In this document: positions 46,985 through 55,447 of the stretch, one piece after another
Numbering within the stretch: the first letter of the stretch is position 1
Layout of the letters: each line of letters starts with the position of its first letter
Source of the DNA: Microvirga terrae
GTDB lineage: Bacteria > Pseudomonadota > Alphaproteobacteria > Rhizobiales > Beijerinckiaceae
Assembly (NCBI RefSeq): GCF_013307435.2
Contig: NZ_CP102845.1
Location: forward strand, 3,160,001 to 3,224,000
Direction of reading: 5' to 3'
Length of the DNA: 64,000 nt
The notes under the pieces: model-generated
The model's database searches: none
Seen by the model: the letters and a program-made list of their open reading frames with translations, nothing else
Told to the model about the DNA's origin: nothing
Program-made: the position numbers and the translations under genes

Positions 46985-47446
46985 TCATTCGTCTTTGGTC
47001 GAAGCCTCGCCCACAGGGTCGAAACTGTTCAGCTCGACCCAGCCGATATCGGGCCGCGGAGCCGGTACGAGGTAGGCCCGCCCATCTTCGAGGCGCTCGA
47101 TTTTGCAAGCAATCGCCCGCTGGTCTCCGGGAGGACGATACACGACGATCGCTCCGACCTGGATATGGTCTGAGTTGTTCGGAGACGGGGATTCAGGCTC
47201 CGATGGCGGCTCTGGACCCTGGAGACCGTTCTGGCCCCCATTCGCCGCCCTCACACGGTCGAGGGCCGCAATCGCCAATCTCGCCCTGTCGCGATAGCGC
47301 TCGCCCACGGACCTTAGGAGAGCGCCGCGCGTGCGCCCGGGATACCACGAGGTTCCACCGGCCTTCGCCAGTTCCTCCGCAACGGCTTCAATCTCTTCGT
47401 CTGTCACGCCCGCCCCCAGACAATCTACGCCACCCTTAGGAACCAT
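46985..47446 (-). CDS. hypothetical protein
   Basis: A 153-residue protein, probably cytoplasmic. The N-terminal part is helical (TDEEIEAVAEELAKAGGTSW, GALLRSVGERYRDRARLAIA), the middle is a Pro/Ser/Asn-rich linker, and the C-terminal part looks like a small beta-barrel (IQVGAIVVYRPPGDQRAIAC, IERLEDGRAYLVPAP). I do not recognise the family. A bipartite sequence directly before the start (CTGCGTTAAA, 11 bp, CAGGTTGTG) also occurs upstream of the DUF6894 gene at 47982-48197. Confidence 0.55.
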   Translation of the reverse strand: MVPKGGVDCLGAGVTDEEIEAVAEELAKAGGTSWYPGRTRGALLRSVGERYRDRARLAIAALDRVRAANGGQNGLQGPEPPSEPESPSPNNSDHIQVGAIVVYRPPGDQRAIACKIERLEDGRAYLVPAPRPDIGWVELNSFDPVGEASTKDE

Positions 47447-47448
47447 TG

Positions 47449-47478
47449 CACAACCTGCTTGAGGAGAGTTTAACGCAG
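47449..47478 (-). promoter_or_regulatory. bipartite shared upstream motif, copy 1
   Basis: In the gene direction: CTGCGTTAAA, an 11-bp spacer, CAGGTTGTG, ending 2 bp before the start codon at 47446. The same two boxes with the same spacing occur at 48231-48260. It may be a promoter with a very short leader. Confidence 0.5.
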
Positions 47479-47716
47479 AGTAATGCACGAGTTAAATCCC
47501 AGAAGTGGCAGATCACTAGAACTTTAGTACTTTGCCGGACGATGCGGCAAGGAAATACCCCCCTGGATATTGGCACCCTTTCGATACGTTCAGGCCATGA
47601 TCAGCCCGCAAGTCTGGCCGACGAAATCAGGCCGCGTTTCGGGCGTCATGGACCGGCATGCCGTCGAGACCGCACAATCGGGGAATTGAGACCTATTCCT
47701 ACCGTTCGGGGCGCTT

Positions 47717-47901
47717 TCACACGGACGCGACATAAATGACCTCGTCGCCCTCGTCCGTCACGGCGACGATCCAATAGCAGCCATGCCTGCTGTCAGTCAG
47801 CAGGCCGCCCCGCACGCCATGGAGGGATCGGGCAATTCGACGCCTTCCCGATCCCAGACGAATGTCTCCTTGGAACGGAGATGGAAATAGTAACGAGGCA
47901 T
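47717..47901 (-). pseudogene. frameshifted DUF6894 gene
   Basis: The frame starting at 47901, behind a GGAGGG ribosome-binding site, codes for MPRYYFHLRSKETFVWDREG and VELPD, the usual start of the family, but stops at 47797 after 34 codons. Another frame on the same strand continues with GCYWIVAVTDEGDEVIYVAS, the usual C-terminal strands. Compared with the intact neighbour about 15-20 residues of the middle are also missing, so a deletion with frameshift is likely. Confidence 0.65.
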
Positions 47902-47981
47902 CTCGCTTCCCTCCGTCGCAGTGATCTCGGCACAAGGGCGGATTCCGATCCGATCAGCAGTTTTACAGCATGAGAGAGCAC

Positions 47982-48197
47982 CTATACCGCGAGAACGAAC
48001 ACGATCCGGCCCGCCTCGTCGGTGATGACGGTGATCCTGTTGGGCATGCATCCGATGACGTCCAGCAGAGCATCCCAGGAGGCACAGGCCGCCGCGTTGC
48101 CGGGTTCGAAGGCCGATCTCAAGTTCGGCAGATCGACGCCTTCCCTGTCCGGTATGAGACGGTCCGCAAGCTGAACATGGAAATGATAGCGGGCCAT
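47982..48197 (-). CDS. DUF6894 protein
   Basis: A 71-residue protein: MARYHFHVQLADRLIPDREG and VDLPNLRSA at the N-terminus, a helix-forming middle (AACASWDALLDVIGC) and a last strand pair RITVITDEAGRIVFVLAV. It is the intact counterpart of the broken gene next to it, 80 bp away on the same strand. The start at 48197 is preceded by GGAAGG. Function unknown. Confidence 0.7.
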   Translation of the reverse strand: MARYHFHVQLADRLIPDREGVDLPNLRSAFEPGNAAACASWDALLDVIGCMPNRITVITDEAGRIVFVLAV

Positions 48198-48738
48198 CGG
48201 ACCTTCCGGCTTCCGTCCCATCCTAGATGACACAACCTGAGCTTGGGCGCTTTAACGCAGGTTAGGAAAGACCCGGATGAGGATTGGTTTTACCGGGAAA
48301 TCCAACGATCAGGTTGATGGATCGAGGCCGCTTCGCGTCGATTTCGAGCGCGATCACCCTGGCAGGGCGATGAATGCTCCACGCATCGAGTGCGACTTTC
48401 TTTCATCAGAGGCGCCGAATCGGACGTTGGATCCCGAGGCAGGAACGAACTGCCACTGATGCCGTCTGTGCTTAAAAAACCTCGTCGGAGACCGGAATTA
48501 TGGCCGCAAGCAACGCTTTCGGGCTTGAGGGCGGGGGCCAGCGGACCCGAATCGCAGACGGGCTCTCCGAATGGTCCCGGCCATCAACCTTAGAGTAGTT
48601 TCCTATCCAATGAGACAATCACCGGCAGCTTCAGGATGACTACCCCCGATGCCGGTCAATCCTCAAGAATAGCCCGCCGAAACCCGGCAAAAGCTGGTTA
48701 TGCAGGCTGGCCTCCCTCGTCGGAAAAGGACTGTTTGC
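48198..48738. other. intergenic region before the epimerase gene
   Basis: 541 bp between divergent genes with no convincing coding frame. It holds the second copy of the bipartite motif (48231-48260) near its left end. Nothing else was recognised. Confidence 0.5.
48231..48260 (-). promoter_or_regulatory. bipartite shared upstream motif, copy 2
   Basis: In the gene direction: CTGCGTTAAA, an 11-bp spacer of unrelated sequence, CAGGTTGTG, 33 bp before the DUF6894 start at 48197. Confidence 0.5.
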
Positions 48739-50475
48739 ATGGCCCTGTTTATCGACGCGTCGAGTTTCGGCGCGAAAGCCAATGACGCGTTGGAGGACAC
48801 GGCCGCCCTCAACGCAGCCGTCAGAGCAGCGTATGAAGCGTACCGCGATGATCCAGCCGGGGGTCGCGTCACGGTCGTACTGCCTGCCGGCACCCTGCTC
48901 GTCAAAGGCAACGGCGACAAGAGCGACGGTGCGGTCGAAATGCTCGAGGGCACGGCCCTGCAGGGCGCCGGAATGGGGCGGACGATTCTCAAGGTGGCCG
49001 ATGGATGGGCCGGCAGCATCACCGGCGTGGTTCGCACCCCCTTCGACAACGTGACGAGCAATGTGGGCGTCTTCGATCTCACCATCGACGGCAATCGCGG
49101 CGCCACGACCGGCAAGATCGACGGCTTCTATACGGGTGTGAAGCCCGGAAGTCCGCTGCAGGATAGCGATATCCACGTCGCGCGCGTCGAGGTGATGAAC
49201 TGCTCCGGCTATGGCTTCGACCCGCACGAGCAGACCCTGCGCCTGACCATCGAGAGCAGCGTGTCGCACGGCAACGGACTCGACGGGTTCGTGGCCGATT
49301 ACATCGTCAACGGCATCTACAGGAACAACATCGCCTACGGCAACGACCGGCACGGGTTCAACATCACCACCACGACGACCGGGCTGCTCCTGGAGAACAA
49401 CATCGCCTACGGCAACGGATCGGCCGGCGTGGTCGTGCAGCGAGGCTCCGAAAACATCGGTTGGCCCAGCAACGTCAGGATCGTAGGCGGCCAGTACTAC
49501 GGCAACCTCAAGGAAGGCGTCCTGCTCAACATGGCGGCCAACGTCACCGTCGACGGCGCCACGATCTTCGGCAATCAGGGCAACGGGGTGCGGATCGAAG
49601 GCTCCACAGGGACCGTGGTCCGGAACAGCTTCATCTTCAACAATGCTCAAGTCGGAGACAACCAACTCGACGAGGTCAGCATCCGCATGCGCCTCGATTC
49701 CACGACCGGGCTGACCTACTACTCGACGAACACACAGATCCTGAACAACACGATCTATTCCGACGGCGCGACCGATGCACGCTACGGGATCCGCGAGGAG
49801 TCCTCGAATACCGCAGGGGGCGACACATTCATCCGGCTCATCGGCAACGCGATCTCGGGCACGGATTCAGGTGCCGTCTTCACATCGAAGCAGACATGGA
49901 TCGGGTCCGCGAGATCCAATTCGTTCAAGGGCACCGGGCAGGATGAGGACCTCAGCGGACGCTCGGGCAATGACACCATCCGGGGAATGGGCGGCAACGA
50001 CCACGTGTCCGGGGACGGAGGAAATGACAAGCTCTATGGCAATTCGGGCAGGGATTACGTCTTCGGCGGCAACGGGCACGACAGCATCAGTGGCGGCGCC
50101 GGAAACGACATCCTGAGCGGCAATGCGGGCCGCGATGTCTTCATCTTCGACAGCAGACTTGGAAACTCTTCGACGGATCGCAAGGTCAACTTCGACACGA
50201 TCCTCGACTACTCGGCGAAGGACGATTCCATCTGGCTCGACAACGCCGTCTTCCGCAAGCTAGGACTAGGCTCGTCGGCGAATCCCACCAAGCTCGACGC
50301 CGATGTCTTCCATATCGGCACCAGGGCCAAGGATCAGAACGACTACATTCTCTACAACAAGAAGACCGGTGTTCTCTCCTACGATTCCGACGGCTCGGGC
50401 TCCCGCAAGCCGGTGGAGTTCGCCCAGCTCAAGAAGGGCCTCGCCCTGACCTACCACGACTTCTTCGTGGTGTGA
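48739..50475 (+). CDS. AlgE-type mannuronan C-5-epimerase with RTX module
   Basis: A 578-residue protein. Residues 1 to about 400 form a right-handed parallel beta-helix very similar to the A-module of Azotobacter AlgE enzymes: SSFGAKANDALEDTAALNAA at the start, then LTIDGNRGATTGKIDGFYTG, the catalytic YGFDPHEQ (about residues 157-164), GLDGFVADYIV and NDRHGFNITT. One R-module with about six GGxGxDxxx nonapeptides follows (about 404-468), then a C-terminal domain ending FFVV. It would convert mannuronate to guluronate in an alginate-like polymer outside the cell. There is no N-terminal signal peptide, as expected for type I secretion. The ATG at 48739 follows GGAAAAGGA. Confidence 0.83.
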   Translation: MALFIDASSFGAKANDALEDTAALNAAVRAAYEAYRDDPAGGRVTVVLPAGTLLVKGNGDKSDGAVEMLEGTALQGAGMGRTILKVADGWAGSITGVVRTPFDNVTSNVGVFDLTIDGNRGATTGKIDGFYTGVKPGSPLQDSDIHVARVEVMNCSGYGFDPHEQTLRLTIESSVSHGNGLDGFVADYIVNGIYRNNIAYGNDRHGFNITTTTTGLLLENNIAYGNGSAGVVVQRGSENIGWPSNVRIVGGQYYGNLKEGVLLNMAANVTVDGATIFGNQGNGVRIEGSTGTVVRNSFIFNNAQVGDNQLDEVSIRMRLDSTTGLTYYSTNTQILNNTIYSDGATDARYGIREESSNTAGGDTFIRLIGNAISGTDSGAVFTSKQTWIGSARSNSFKGTGQDEDLSGRSGNDTIRGMGGNDHVSGDGGNDKLYGNSGRDYVFGGNGHDSISGGAGNDILSGNAGRDVFIFDSRLGNSSTDRKVNFDTILDYSAKDDSIWLDNAVFRKLGLGSSANPTKLDADVFHIGTRAKDQNDYILYNKKTGVLSYDSDGSGSRKPVEFAQLKKGLALTYHDFFVV

Positions 50476-50490
50476 GATCGGAGCGCCCCG

Positions 50491-51615
50491 TCAGGCCGCG
50501 ATGACGATGTTGCGGCCGCCGCGCTTGGCCTGGTACAGCGCGGCATCGGCCCGGCGCAGCAACGCGGCGGCGTCGGCTCCCGTATCCGTGATGCAGCCGA
50601 CGCTGACGGTTGCGGCGGCCAAGCCGCCGAGAGAAGCGGCTCCGGCCGACGAGAAGGCATGTCGGATCCGATCCGCCAGGCGAGCCGCCTCCCGGGAGTC
50701 CTGCGCCAGGATCGCGCCGAATTCCTCGCCGCCCAGCCGGCCATAGGTCTGCCCTGGAAGGTGAGCCGCCAGGACTTCCCCGAAGATCGTCAGGATCCGG
50801 TCGCCTGCATCGTGGCCGAAGCGGTCGTTAATGGCCTTGAAGTTGTCGAGGTCGAACAGAAGGCAGGTCGCCGGCTTAGGACCGAGCTGCCCGAGGAGCC
50901 GGGCAGCATTCTCCATGAAGGCGCGCCGGTTCGGAACTCCGGTCAACGGATCGACGAGGGCGGCCTGCCTGTACTCGGATTCGACGCTCTCCTTGCCCAT
51001 GGACAGAAACATGAACGCCAGGGTCGGCCCAAACATGACCAGAAGGAGCGCCATGGAGGGAGACCACCGGCTCGCGAAGGTGTCGATCCACGACACGGAG
51101 GTCAGGCCGATTCCGAGCATTCCACGGGACAGGTTGAAGACGGCCAGCGCCAGCAGAAGCACGACTGAGACCCGTGAGGAGGCCAGCGGTCGCGCAGCAT
51201 GGCGACCGAGCTCCCAGGCCGAGAACGTCGAATAGGCGAACGTGATCAGGGATGCGACGATCAGCCGGAAGCCATGCGAGCTGTAGATGAACGGAAAAGC
51301 CGCCGTCCAGATCGCCACCCCGGCAATCAGCGCCGTCGCGGACACGGGGCGACCGTTGAAGACCCGGCATCCCGTGTAGAGAACCCCGTAGCACAGCAGG
51401 GCCAGGGCGTTTGCCACGAGCAGGATCGCGTAAGCCGGCTGTCCGTGAGCCAGATTGGCCGATCCGATCCCCACGGCGATGAGCCAGAAGGCACTGCCCC
51501 ACCAGGCGAGCGCCCTGACCCTGCGGTTCAGCACCCAGGAAAAAAGCAACAACGTTCCGAGCACCGCCGAAAGCAGCACGAAGGCAACGGTAAGCGTGGC
51601 AGGATCAAGGACCAT
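50491..51615 (-). CDS. membrane-bound diguanylate cyclase
   Basis: A 374-residue protein with about six N-terminal hydrophobic helices (about residues 1-195) and a C-terminal GGDEF domain. The active site reads GRLGGEEFGAI (GGEEF variant, active in known enzymes), and LVDPLTGVPNRRAFMENAA is the domain start. The product-inhibition site (RxxD before the motif) is absent, since LPGQTYGRLGG has no such pair. It synthesises cyclic di-GMP. It converges on the epimerase gene with 15 bp between stops; extracellular polysaccharide production is often c-di-GMP controlled, but no direct link is shown. Confidence 0.85.
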   Translation of the reverse strand: MVLDPATLTVAFVLLSAVLGTLLLFSWVLNRRVRALAWWGSAFWLIAVGIGSANLAHGQPAYAILLVANALALLCYGVLYTGCRVFNGRPVSATALIAGVAIWTAAFPFIYSSHGFRLIVASLITFAYSTFSAWELGRHAARPLASSRVSVVLLLALAVFNLSRGMLGIGLTSVSWIDTFASRWSPSMALLLVMFGPTLAFMFLSMGKESVESEYRQAALVDPLTGVPNRRAFMENAARLLGQLGPKPATCLLFDLDNFKAINDRFGHDAGDRILTIFGEVLAAHLPGQTYGRLGGEEFGAILAQDSREAARLADRIRHAFSSAGAASLGGLAAATVSVGCITDTGADAAALLRRADAALYQAKRGGRNIVIAA

Positions 51616-51839
51616 CGGAGAGGCTGCCGTAGGGTTCGACCAGATAGCCGCAGAGGAACCCCAACGACCCATCCCGCAGGATGCATAGGACGCTATCTCC
51701 CATCCGCCCTCCGATGTCCAGAACCCCGCCCTGCGACGACCCGCCCTGCGGCGGGCCAGGCGGCCCCGACAGGAGGCGCCTGGAACGAAGGGTTGGCCGG
51801 AGCATTTGTCCTGACGCGATATCCGGCAGGGAGACTTTC

Positions 51840-52394
51840 ATGGGCATGTATCACCGTCATGGCGTTCAGAGCACGGCCGCCATTGCTGGCCACCCCATTC
51901 ACCACATGCTGATCGTCTTTCCCGTGGCCTTCCTGATCGGGGCGTTCGGAACCGACATCGCCTTCATGGCCACTCGGGATGCGTTCTGGGCGCAGGTCTC
52001 CTACTGGCTCCTGATCGCCGGGGTCGTGACCGCCCTCGTCGCCGCCGTGCCGGGTCTGATCGACTTCGTGACCATCGACCGGGTGCGCAACGTCTGGGTC
52101 TCCTGGGCCCACATGGTGGCCAATCTCGTGGTGGTCGCCCTGGCCCTCATCAATGTGGGCGTCCGCCTCGACGATCCGGCGGCCGGCGCACAGGGATGGG
52201 GCATCTGGCTGTCCGGCATTCAGACCGCCCTTCTCCTGTTCAGCGGCTGGCTCGGAGGCGAGCTCTCATACCGCTACGGGATCGGGGCCATCCGGGATTA
52301 CAGCCCGAAGACCGAGCAGTTCCATGTGGAGGTGGACCGGGCGGACGTTGCCGCATCCTATGGCCGGCGGAAGACCGGATGGGGCGACGTCTGA
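51840..52394 (+). CDS. DUF2231 membrane protein
   Basis: A 184-residue protein with four hydrophobic helices (IHHMLIVFPVAFLIGAFGTD, WAQVSYWLLIAGVVTALVAA, MVANLVVVALALINVGVR, WLSGIQTALLLFSGWLGGEL). The N-terminal IAGHPIHHMLIVFP with its two adjacent His, and the late GGELSYRYGIG, are hallmarks of DUF2231, thought to be a haem or redox-related membrane domain. The start has a GGGAGA site. Role unknown. Confidence 0.78.
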   Translation: MGMYHRHGVQSTAAIAGHPIHHMLIVFPVAFLIGAFGTDIAFMATRDAFWAQVSYWLLIAGVVTALVAAVPGLIDFVTIDRVRNVWVSWAHMVANLVVVALALINVGVRLDDPAAGAQGWGIWLSGIQTALLLFSGWLGGELSYRYGIGAIRDYSPKTEQFHVEVDRADVAASYGRRKTGWGDV

Positions 52395-52448
52395 TTCCGA
52401 CAGGGCGCCTTGCCACGGCAGGGCCCGGGCCGCTACATTCGAGCCGTC

Positions 52449-52733
52449 ATGACGCGATGCGCCCTCGCCGTTCTTTTCTTCAGCCTTGCGCCGACCAGCC
52501 TGCCGCTGGCGGCGACGGCCTGCCCGCCGGGCTTCGCCATGCTGCAGGCCTCCGACACCTGCGTGCGCGTCAGCGGTCGCGTGAGAGCAGAGACGTCGGT
52601 GGGATCATCGCGCGCCCGGTCCGCGGACAGCTACGGGACGCATGCCGGTGGACGCGTGCAGCTCGATGTGAGGAAGCAGACCGAATATGGGCCGGCCAGG
52701 GCCTTCATTTCGGTCGGGAACGAACGTCGCTGA
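52449..52733 (+). CDS. short porin-like protein (N-terminal part of Porin_2 only)
   Basis: A 94-residue protein with a signal peptide (ALAVLFFSLAPTSLPLAATA) whose mature part matches only the beginning of the Porin_2 family: a Cys pair (ACPPGFAMLQASDTC), VRVSGRVRAETSV, and RVQLDVRKQTEYGPARAFIS. The full porin at 22915-24348 has CLRVGGRVRAEYAYI and RINLDARTATEYGMLRTYIR in the same order. The gene stops where the first barrel strands would end. It is either a decayed porin or a small protein of its own; the clean frame and signal peptide leave both open. Confidence 0.55.
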   Translation: MTRCALAVLFFSLAPTSLPLAATACPPGFAMLQASDTCVRVSGRVRAETSVGSSRARSADSYGTHAGGRVQLDVRKQTEYGPARAFISVGNERR

Positions 52734-52781
52734 CCGGCATCCGAGGCAGGAGCGCCCGAAGGCGCTCCTCCCGACCCGGTA

Positions 52782-53102
52782 TCAATACCCGTCGTCGTAG
52801 TATTCTTCCCGGTAATAGCTGCGCCGCGGCGCCTCATAGGTCCGGTAGGCCGGCCTCTCATAGGTTCGGTATGTGGGCCGCGCCGTCGCGGCAAGCGCTC
52901 CGCCGAGGATTGCGCCCGTCACCCCGGCCGCGATGGCGGCATTGTTGTTGTGCCGGCGCTGAACGTAGTAGCGGGGAGCCTGGTGGCTCTTGTAATGCCC
53001 ATAGGCATGGCCTCTGCCTTTGCCGGGGCGCGCTTCCGCCGCGCCGCTGAAGGACGTCGCGGCCAGAAGGGCGACACTCACTGATACCAAAAGCTTCTTC
53101 AT
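52782..53102 (-). CDS. small secreted basic protein
   Basis: A 106-residue protein with a signal peptide (MKKLLVSVSVALLAATSF, cleavage after AEA), a basic Tyr/His-rich segment, a glycine-zipper-like hydrophobic stretch (NNAAIAAGVTGAILGGALAA) and a C-terminal tail of Tyr/Arg/Thr-Pro repeats (YRTYERPAYRTYE). It resembles in layout the protein at 5004-5465. An envelope role is possible; no function is known. Confidence 0.6.
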   Translation of the reverse strand: MKKLLVSVSVALLAATSFSGAAEARPGKGRGHAYGHYKSHQAPRYYVQRRHNNNAAIAAGVTGAILGGALAATARPTYRTYERPAYRTYEAPRRSYYREEYYDDGY

Positions 53103-53184
53103 GGTTGATCTCCGGAACTCCGAATGACGGCGGGAGAGGCATCCTGGCTCCGGATCCCTCCCCCGGCTCACGCGGGCGTTGCGA

Positions 53185-54012
53185 TTACTGGTTCGGGGTG
53201 CTGCCGCCCTGGGACGAGGAACCGCCCTGCTGCGGCAGGCGCATGTTCGTGGAGCTGCCGCCCGAGCTCGAGCTGCTGCCGCCCGAGTTGCCGCTCATGT
53301 CCGTCCGGCTGCGCGTCGAGACCGTTCCCGTCGTTTCAGGAGCGCTCGAGCGGGTTCGGCTGGTCGAAACATTCACGTCATTGGAGCGACGCTGCTCGAG
53401 CGACACGCCGACGCTCGGCGAGGTGTCCTGGGTCCGGCGGACCGTCGTGCGGCTCCTCACGGAAACGCTCGGCTCGTTGACCTCCTCGTAGCGGCGCACG
53501 GTCCGGCGGCGGACCTCCACCGGCTGCTCCTCGACCACATGATAGCGGCGCTTCTTCGACACGACCTTGTTGGTGCGCTTCGTCTTCTTCACAGCGACCT
53601 TCTTGGTGGGCTTCTTCTTCACCACCGTGCGATGAACCTCGGTATCGGGCTCCTCATAAGTGGTCACGCTGCGGCGGCGGGTCACCGAAACGCTCGGCTC
53701 GTCGATCTCGCGCACGGTCCGGGAGCGCACGGAAACGCCGGAGCGCTCGCGGGTCTCGATACCGACGCGGGTGCCGGATTCCTCACGGTTTCGGACATTG
53801 ATCTGAGCCCCGGAGCTTTCGCTGCGCGTGGCACCGGTCGTCTCCGTCTGGGCTCTGCTGCCGCCGGACTGGTTGCGCAGCATCTGGTTCGAACCCGAGG
53901 AGGATTGCGAGGTCGTGCTGGTGTTGCTGTTCGTATCCGTCTGCGTCGAAGTCTGTGCGTAGGCCGCGCTGCTCAGCAAGAGAAGGGCGGCACCGAGAGC
54001 GATTTTCTTCAC
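53185..54012 (-). CDS. secreted low-complexity Ser/Thr/Arg-rich protein
   Basis: A 275-residue protein starting at GTG (54012) behind a GGAGA site, with signal peptide VKKIALGAALLLLSSAAYAQ. The mature chain is almost entirely low-complexity: Ser/Thr/Asn/Gly at both ends and Arg/Val/Glu/Lys in the middle, with imperfect repeats (EPSVSVTRRRSVTTYEE and RYEEVNEPSVSVRSRT). A short Lys-rich segment (VVKKKPTKKVAVKKTKRT) could bind nucleic acid or polyanions. No domain recognised. The in-frame upstream ATG at 54054 would break the signal peptide. Confidence 0.6.
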   Translation of the reverse strand: MKKIALGAALLLLSSAAYAQTSTQTDTNSNTSTTSQSSSGSNQMLRNQSGGSRAQTETTGATRSESSGAQINVRNREESGTRVGIETRERSGVSVRSRTVREIDEPSVSVTRRRSVTTYEEPDTEVHRTVVKKKPTKKVAVKKTKRTNKVVSKKRRYHVVEEQPVEVRRRTVRRYEEVNEPSVSVRSRTTVRRTQDTSPSVGVSLEQRRSNDVNVSTSRTRSSAPETTGTVSTRSRTDMSGNSGGSSSSSGGSSTNMRLPQQGGSSSQGGSTPNQ

Positions 54013-54119
54013 GGGACCATCTCCATCACAGTAAAGGTGGGAGATGAACGCCAACCCGATGAGACTGTTCCCAATAACTTTAAGTAACCGATTTTATCCC
54101 GCACGGGTGGGGCGAAGAT

Positions 54120-54180
54120 GAACAAATGTTCAAGAATATGAACTTCCGAGATATCGTGAGCGCGGGTCAGGAGCGCTCAC
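54120..54180. promoter_or_regulatory. cluster of inverted repeats in a divergent promoter region
   Basis: GAACAAATGTTC (54120-54131) is a palindrome of the GAAC-N4-GTTC type, and GTGAGCGC with GCGCTCAC (54156-54163 and 54173-54180) is an exact 8-bp inverted repeat with a 9-bp centre. A third, ATAGC-TTAAG-GCTAT, is at 54262-54276. They lie between the genes at 54012 and 54305. Confidence 0.5.
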
Positions 54181-54304
54181 CCGCACCCATCAACCAACTC
54201 TTTACCACCGTGATGAACAATGCTCACCGGGGCGATACAGCTTAAGTTCACGTTCACAGCCATAGCTTAAGGCTATCGAGTGTTTTCATCGGGACAGAGC
54301 AGTC

Positions 54305-55189
54305 ATGGCGGTTTTCAAGGCGTTCAACACAGCGGGTGTGGGCTTCAACATGTCCAGCACCGACAGCTCGGGCTGGGCGTTCATCGGGGCCAACCCCTCG
54401 GTGACGACGGATCTCGTTTACGATGACGGCACTGTCGCCGAGTACGAAATCGACGGCAGCCTGATCGTCGACTCCTTCACCGCCCGCTATTGGAGCGACG
54501 GCTACACCGTCGTGATCGACGACCTGGTCTACGAAAACTACGGCCAGACCATCCTGTCCATCGAGGATCTCAGTCTCTACACGACCGTCGACGAGCTTCA
54601 GGGCTATGCCTGGTATGTGACGATCAACGGAGGGAACGACACCTTCTATGGCAACGATTACAATGACGTCATCCGCGGCGGGACCGGCGACGATATCGTC
54701 TATTCCTACGACGGCGACGACATCGTGTACGGCGACAGCGGTGCCGACGATCTCTACGGTCTGTGGGGAGACGACGACCTGTACGGGGGCGCCGGCCGCG
54801 ACATCGTGAGCGGCGGGGCCGGAAGTGATTACCTGAGCGGTGGCTTGGACAACGATACGCTGACCGGTGGTTCGGGCAAGGACTACTTCGTCTTCGACAA
54901 GCGGCCGACCCGGAGCAACGTCGACAAAATCACCGACTTCCGGCCGAGCGACGACACGATCATGCTCGACGCCCATGTCTTCACCCGGGCGGGACGCGAC
55001 GGCTGGCTCTCGGCCGCAGCCTTCAATACCGGCTCAGCCGCCCGGGATGTCTCCGACCGGATCATCTACAACAAGCAGACAGGCGCCCTGCTCTACGATG
55101 CCGACGGGGTCGGCGGCGTCGTGGCCGTGAAGTTCGCCCAATTGAACGCCGGCCTGAGCCTGTCCAAGGCCGATTTCTTCATTTTCTAG
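54305..55189 (+). CDS. RTX calcium-binding protein
   Basis: A 294-residue protein. Residues 1-105 form an unassigned N-terminal domain rich in Asp, Tyr and Ser. Residues about 109-195 are RTX nonapeptides (GGNDTFYGN, GGTGDDIVYS, GGAGRDIVSGGAGSDYLSGG), and the rest is the C-terminal cap and secretion region (DKITDFRPSDDTIMLD, RIIYNKQTGALLYDADG) ending FFIF. The C-terminal part is homologous to those of the epimerase at 48739 and the broken gene at 37447. No signal peptide, consistent with type I secretion. Catalytic function not evident. Confidence 0.8.
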   Translation: MAVFKAFNTAGVGFNMSSTDSSGWAFIGANPSVTTDLVYDDGTVAEYEIDGSLIVDSFTARYWSDGYTVVIDDLVYENYGQTILSIEDLSLYTTVDELQGYAWYVTINGGNDTFYGNDYNDVIRGGTGDDIVYSYDGDDIVYGDSGADDLYGLWGDDDLYGGAGRDIVSGGAGSDYLSGGLDNDTLTGGSGKDYFVFDKRPTRSNVDKITDFRPSDDTIMLDAHVFTRAGRDGWLSAAAFNTGSAARDVSDRIIYNKQTGALLYDADGVGGVVAVKFAQLNAGLSLSKADFFIF

Positions 55190-55219
55190 GCCAAAGCGAA
55201 CCTTGACAAGCCTGCCGGA

Positions 55220-55239
55220 CGGCCCTGGAAACAGGGCCG
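55220..55239 (+). terminator. intrinsic terminator after the RTX gene
   Basis: CGGCCCTG-GAAA-CAGGGCCG followed by CTTTCGTTGTC, 31 bp after the RTX stop codon. Confidence 0.75.
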
Positions 55240-55313
55240 CTTTCGTTGTCCGCTCCGAGCGTCCTTGGGAGAGCCATTCCTCATCCGCAAATTGGTTAAC
55301 GTGGCATTAGGAC

Positions 55314-55334
55314 GTTATGCTACTAAAGCATAAC
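55314..55334. promoter_or_regulatory. perfect palindrome upstream of the DUF1127 gene
   Basis: GTTATGCT and AGCATAAC are exact complements around ACTAA. It lies 113 bp before the DUF1127 start, in an AT-rich section that probably holds its promoter. A dimeric repressor or activator site is the likely meaning. Confidence 0.55.
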
Positions 55335-55447
55335 AGACCTACATTATCACCACTCCTCTTTTGCAGTGCACCCACTTATATCCGCACTGCAAACGCAAGA
55401 ACAAAGGCCACCGGTCAAAGGGGCCGGTCACTGTTTAGGAGCTTCCC

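Noticed and set aside
54120..54131. GAACAAATGTTC as an SOS box
   Set aside because: That form is typical of Gram-positive LexA; neighbouring genes are not DNA-repair genes, so I only list it as a palindrome.
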